5,946 nucleotides of DNA from Myxococcales bacterium. GTDB taxonomy: Bacteria; Myxococcota; Polyangia; Fen-1088. The stretch's first letter is position 1. Each line of letters opens with the position of its first letter. The stretch spans positions 22,192 to 28,137 of the forward strand of contig PMCR01000464.1 of assembly GCA_003155465.1 (NCBI GenBank). Direction: 5' to 3'. The notes under the pieces are model-generated. The model was not told where the DNA came from. It searched no databases and was given only the letters and a program-made list of their open reading frames with translations. Positions 4,919 through 5,946 of this stretch are shown one piece after another. The position numbers were made by a program, and so were the translations under genes.

Positions 4919-5946
4919 CTCGGAAGCCTGCGCAGGCTCGAAACCTCGTCGCTGTTGCGGCCCAGCAGGCTCTCCTTGCGGCGCAGACGAGCCGCGTCCA
5001 TCAGCATGCGTCCGGCCCAACGGTATACGTTGAACTCGGCCAGAAAGGCGCGCATGGCGCGCATGCGTTCGCGTTGTTCTTCAGGGGGCATGCTGAGCGC
5101 CCGCGCCATGGCAGCGCTGGCTTCTTCCAGATCATAGGGGTTGACGACCAGCGCCTCGGACATCTCGCGCGCGGCGCCGGTGAATTGGCTCAGCAGCAGC
5201 ACACCGCGCTCGTCATCGCGCGCAGCCGCGAATTCCTTGGCCACCAGGTTCATGCCGTCGTGCAAGCTGCTGACGTAGCACAGGTCAGCGGCGCGGTAGT
5301 AGCGGAAGACCTGGGGCGGCTCGTGGTGGGCACGCAGAAGGATGATGGGCTGATAGGCACCCTCACCGAAGCGCTGGTTGATGCGCGCCGCGGTTCGCTC
5401 CACCGTCTCGTCGAGCTGTCGGTAGCGCTCGATCAGGGTTCGGCTGGGCGCCGCCATTTGCACGAAGCTGAAGCGGCCTGCGTAGGCGGGGAAGCGCTCC
5501 AAGAACCGCTCCACGGCCAGCAGGCGTTCCTCGATGCCCTTGGTGTAGTCAAGCCGATCCACGCCCAGGCCGAGCAAGGCATCGTCGCGCAGACCGAGAT
5601 CCCGGCGCACGCTACGGCGACACTCGCCCACCGGCGCTGCGCTGGCAACCCAGCGGCTGGGCCACTCGATGGAAATCGGGTAGGGCCGCACCATGGTCGC
5701 GCGGCCGCGCTGCACGACCGCATTCTGCTCGCGATCGATGCGCGCCTCCAGGTAGCGATCCACCGAGTCGAGAAAGTTGTTGCAGTGCTGCCGGGTGTGG
5801 AAGCCGAGGATGCTGCTGCCGAGCATGCCCTGCAGGATCTCCCCACGCCACGGGCAAATGCCAAAGTGCTCGCCGTTGGGCCAGGGGATGTGCCAGAAGG
5901 TGATGATGGTGGCGCGCGGCCGTCGCTCGCGCACCAGGCGCGGCAC
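4915..5946 (-). CDS. otsA: Trehalose-6-phosphate synthase (GT20), C-terminal part; 5' end outside the window
   Basis: OtsA joins glucose from UDP-glucose to glucose-6-phosphate to form trehalose-6-phosphate in the cytoplasm. The frame is open at base 5946, so the first 343 residues seen here are internal to C-terminal; the apparent GTG at the edge is not the start. Visible family motifs, numbered from the edge, are [12 protein letters not shown] (17-28), LGFHTRQH (47-54), RPYPISIEW (87-95), [17 protein letters not shown] (128-144, with Arg131 and Lys136 matching the phosphate-binding Arg/Lys of E. coli OtsA) and QMAAPSR (163-169). Next come [13 protein letters not shown] (227-239, Asp230 and Glu238 matching nucleotide-sugar contacts) and [12 protein letters not shown] (250-261). 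The ending, [13 protein letters not shown]..., with a short basic tail, resembles OtsA forms I associate with Deltaproteobacteria-like bacteria. The catalytic set visible here is intact. The gene overlaps otsB by four bases, an otsAB operon. Sampled GC is about 65-70%. Confidence 0.96.
   Translation of the reverse strand: MPRLVRERRPRATIITFWHIPWPNGEHFGICPWRGEILQGMLGSSILGFHTRQHCNNFLDSVDRYLEARIDREQNAVVQRGRATMVRPYPISIEWPSRWVASAAPVGECRRSVRRDLGLRDDALLGLGVDRLDYTKGIEERLLAVERFLERFPAYAGRFSFVQMAAPSRTLIERYRQLDETVERTAARINQRFGEGAYQPIILLRAHHEPPQVFRYYRAADLCYVSSLHDGMNLVAKEFAAARDDERGVLLLSQFTGAAREMSEALVVNPYDLEEASAAMARALSMPPEEQRERMRAMRAFLAEFNVYRWAGRMLMDAARLRRKESLLGRNSDEVSSLRRLPR

Overview
The window reads as a piece of a GC-rich genome of the myxobacterial type (Myxococcota/Polyangia-like, moderate confidence). 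The clues are protein style rather than any marker gene: a lipoprotein with a very long Gly/Ser/Thr-rich linker before a formylglycine-generating-enzyme (FGE)-like domain, an exported protein with a DxDxDGYG...C metal-binding motif, and a Cys-rich fragment carrying an IDDGCGG-type module. All are common in secreted proteins of that group. Every gene I can support lies on the minus strand, so transcription runs from high to low coordinates.

Layout in the direction of transcription. (1) 5946-4915 is the C-terminal three quarters or so of trehalose-6-phosphate synthase (otsA), entering from outside the window. It overlaps by ATGA with (2) a complete trehalose-6-phosphate phosphatase gene (otsB, 4918-4172); together they make trehalose from UDP-glucose and glucose-6-phosphate. 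(3) 4171-3668 is about 500 bases without a confident gene. It holds a broken Cys-rich coding fragment that begins inside the last codons of otsB, a triplet of alternating inverted repeats, and a doubtful 50-codon ORF whose stop overlaps the next start. (4) 3667-2354 encodes an FGE-fold lipoprotein with a 72-base tandem repeat in its linker and without the usual catalytic cysteine pair. (5) 2283-1807 encodes a small membrane-anchored discoidin (F5/8 type C) protein. Its stop codon shares a base with (6) the GTG start of a polytopic GT-C glycosyltransferase (1807-470). (7) 469-180 is non-coding as far as I can see. (8) 179-1 is the start of an exported protein with a MopE-type metal-binding motif that leaves the window; it is a short ORF that is easy to miss.

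Two functional themes appear: cytoplasmic trehalose synthesis (otsAB), and a cell-envelope set (lipoprotein, membrane-tethered sugar-binding-fold protein, GT-C transferase, exported metal-binding protein). The tight discoidin/GT-C junction is the best candidate for a functional pair whose joint role is not obvious. GC content falls from roughly 65-70% in sampled otsA lines to about 43-53% in sampled lines of the GT-C gene, which suggests a different history for the envelope part. Nothing here is a clear defence system, CRISPR array, RNA gene or mobile element.
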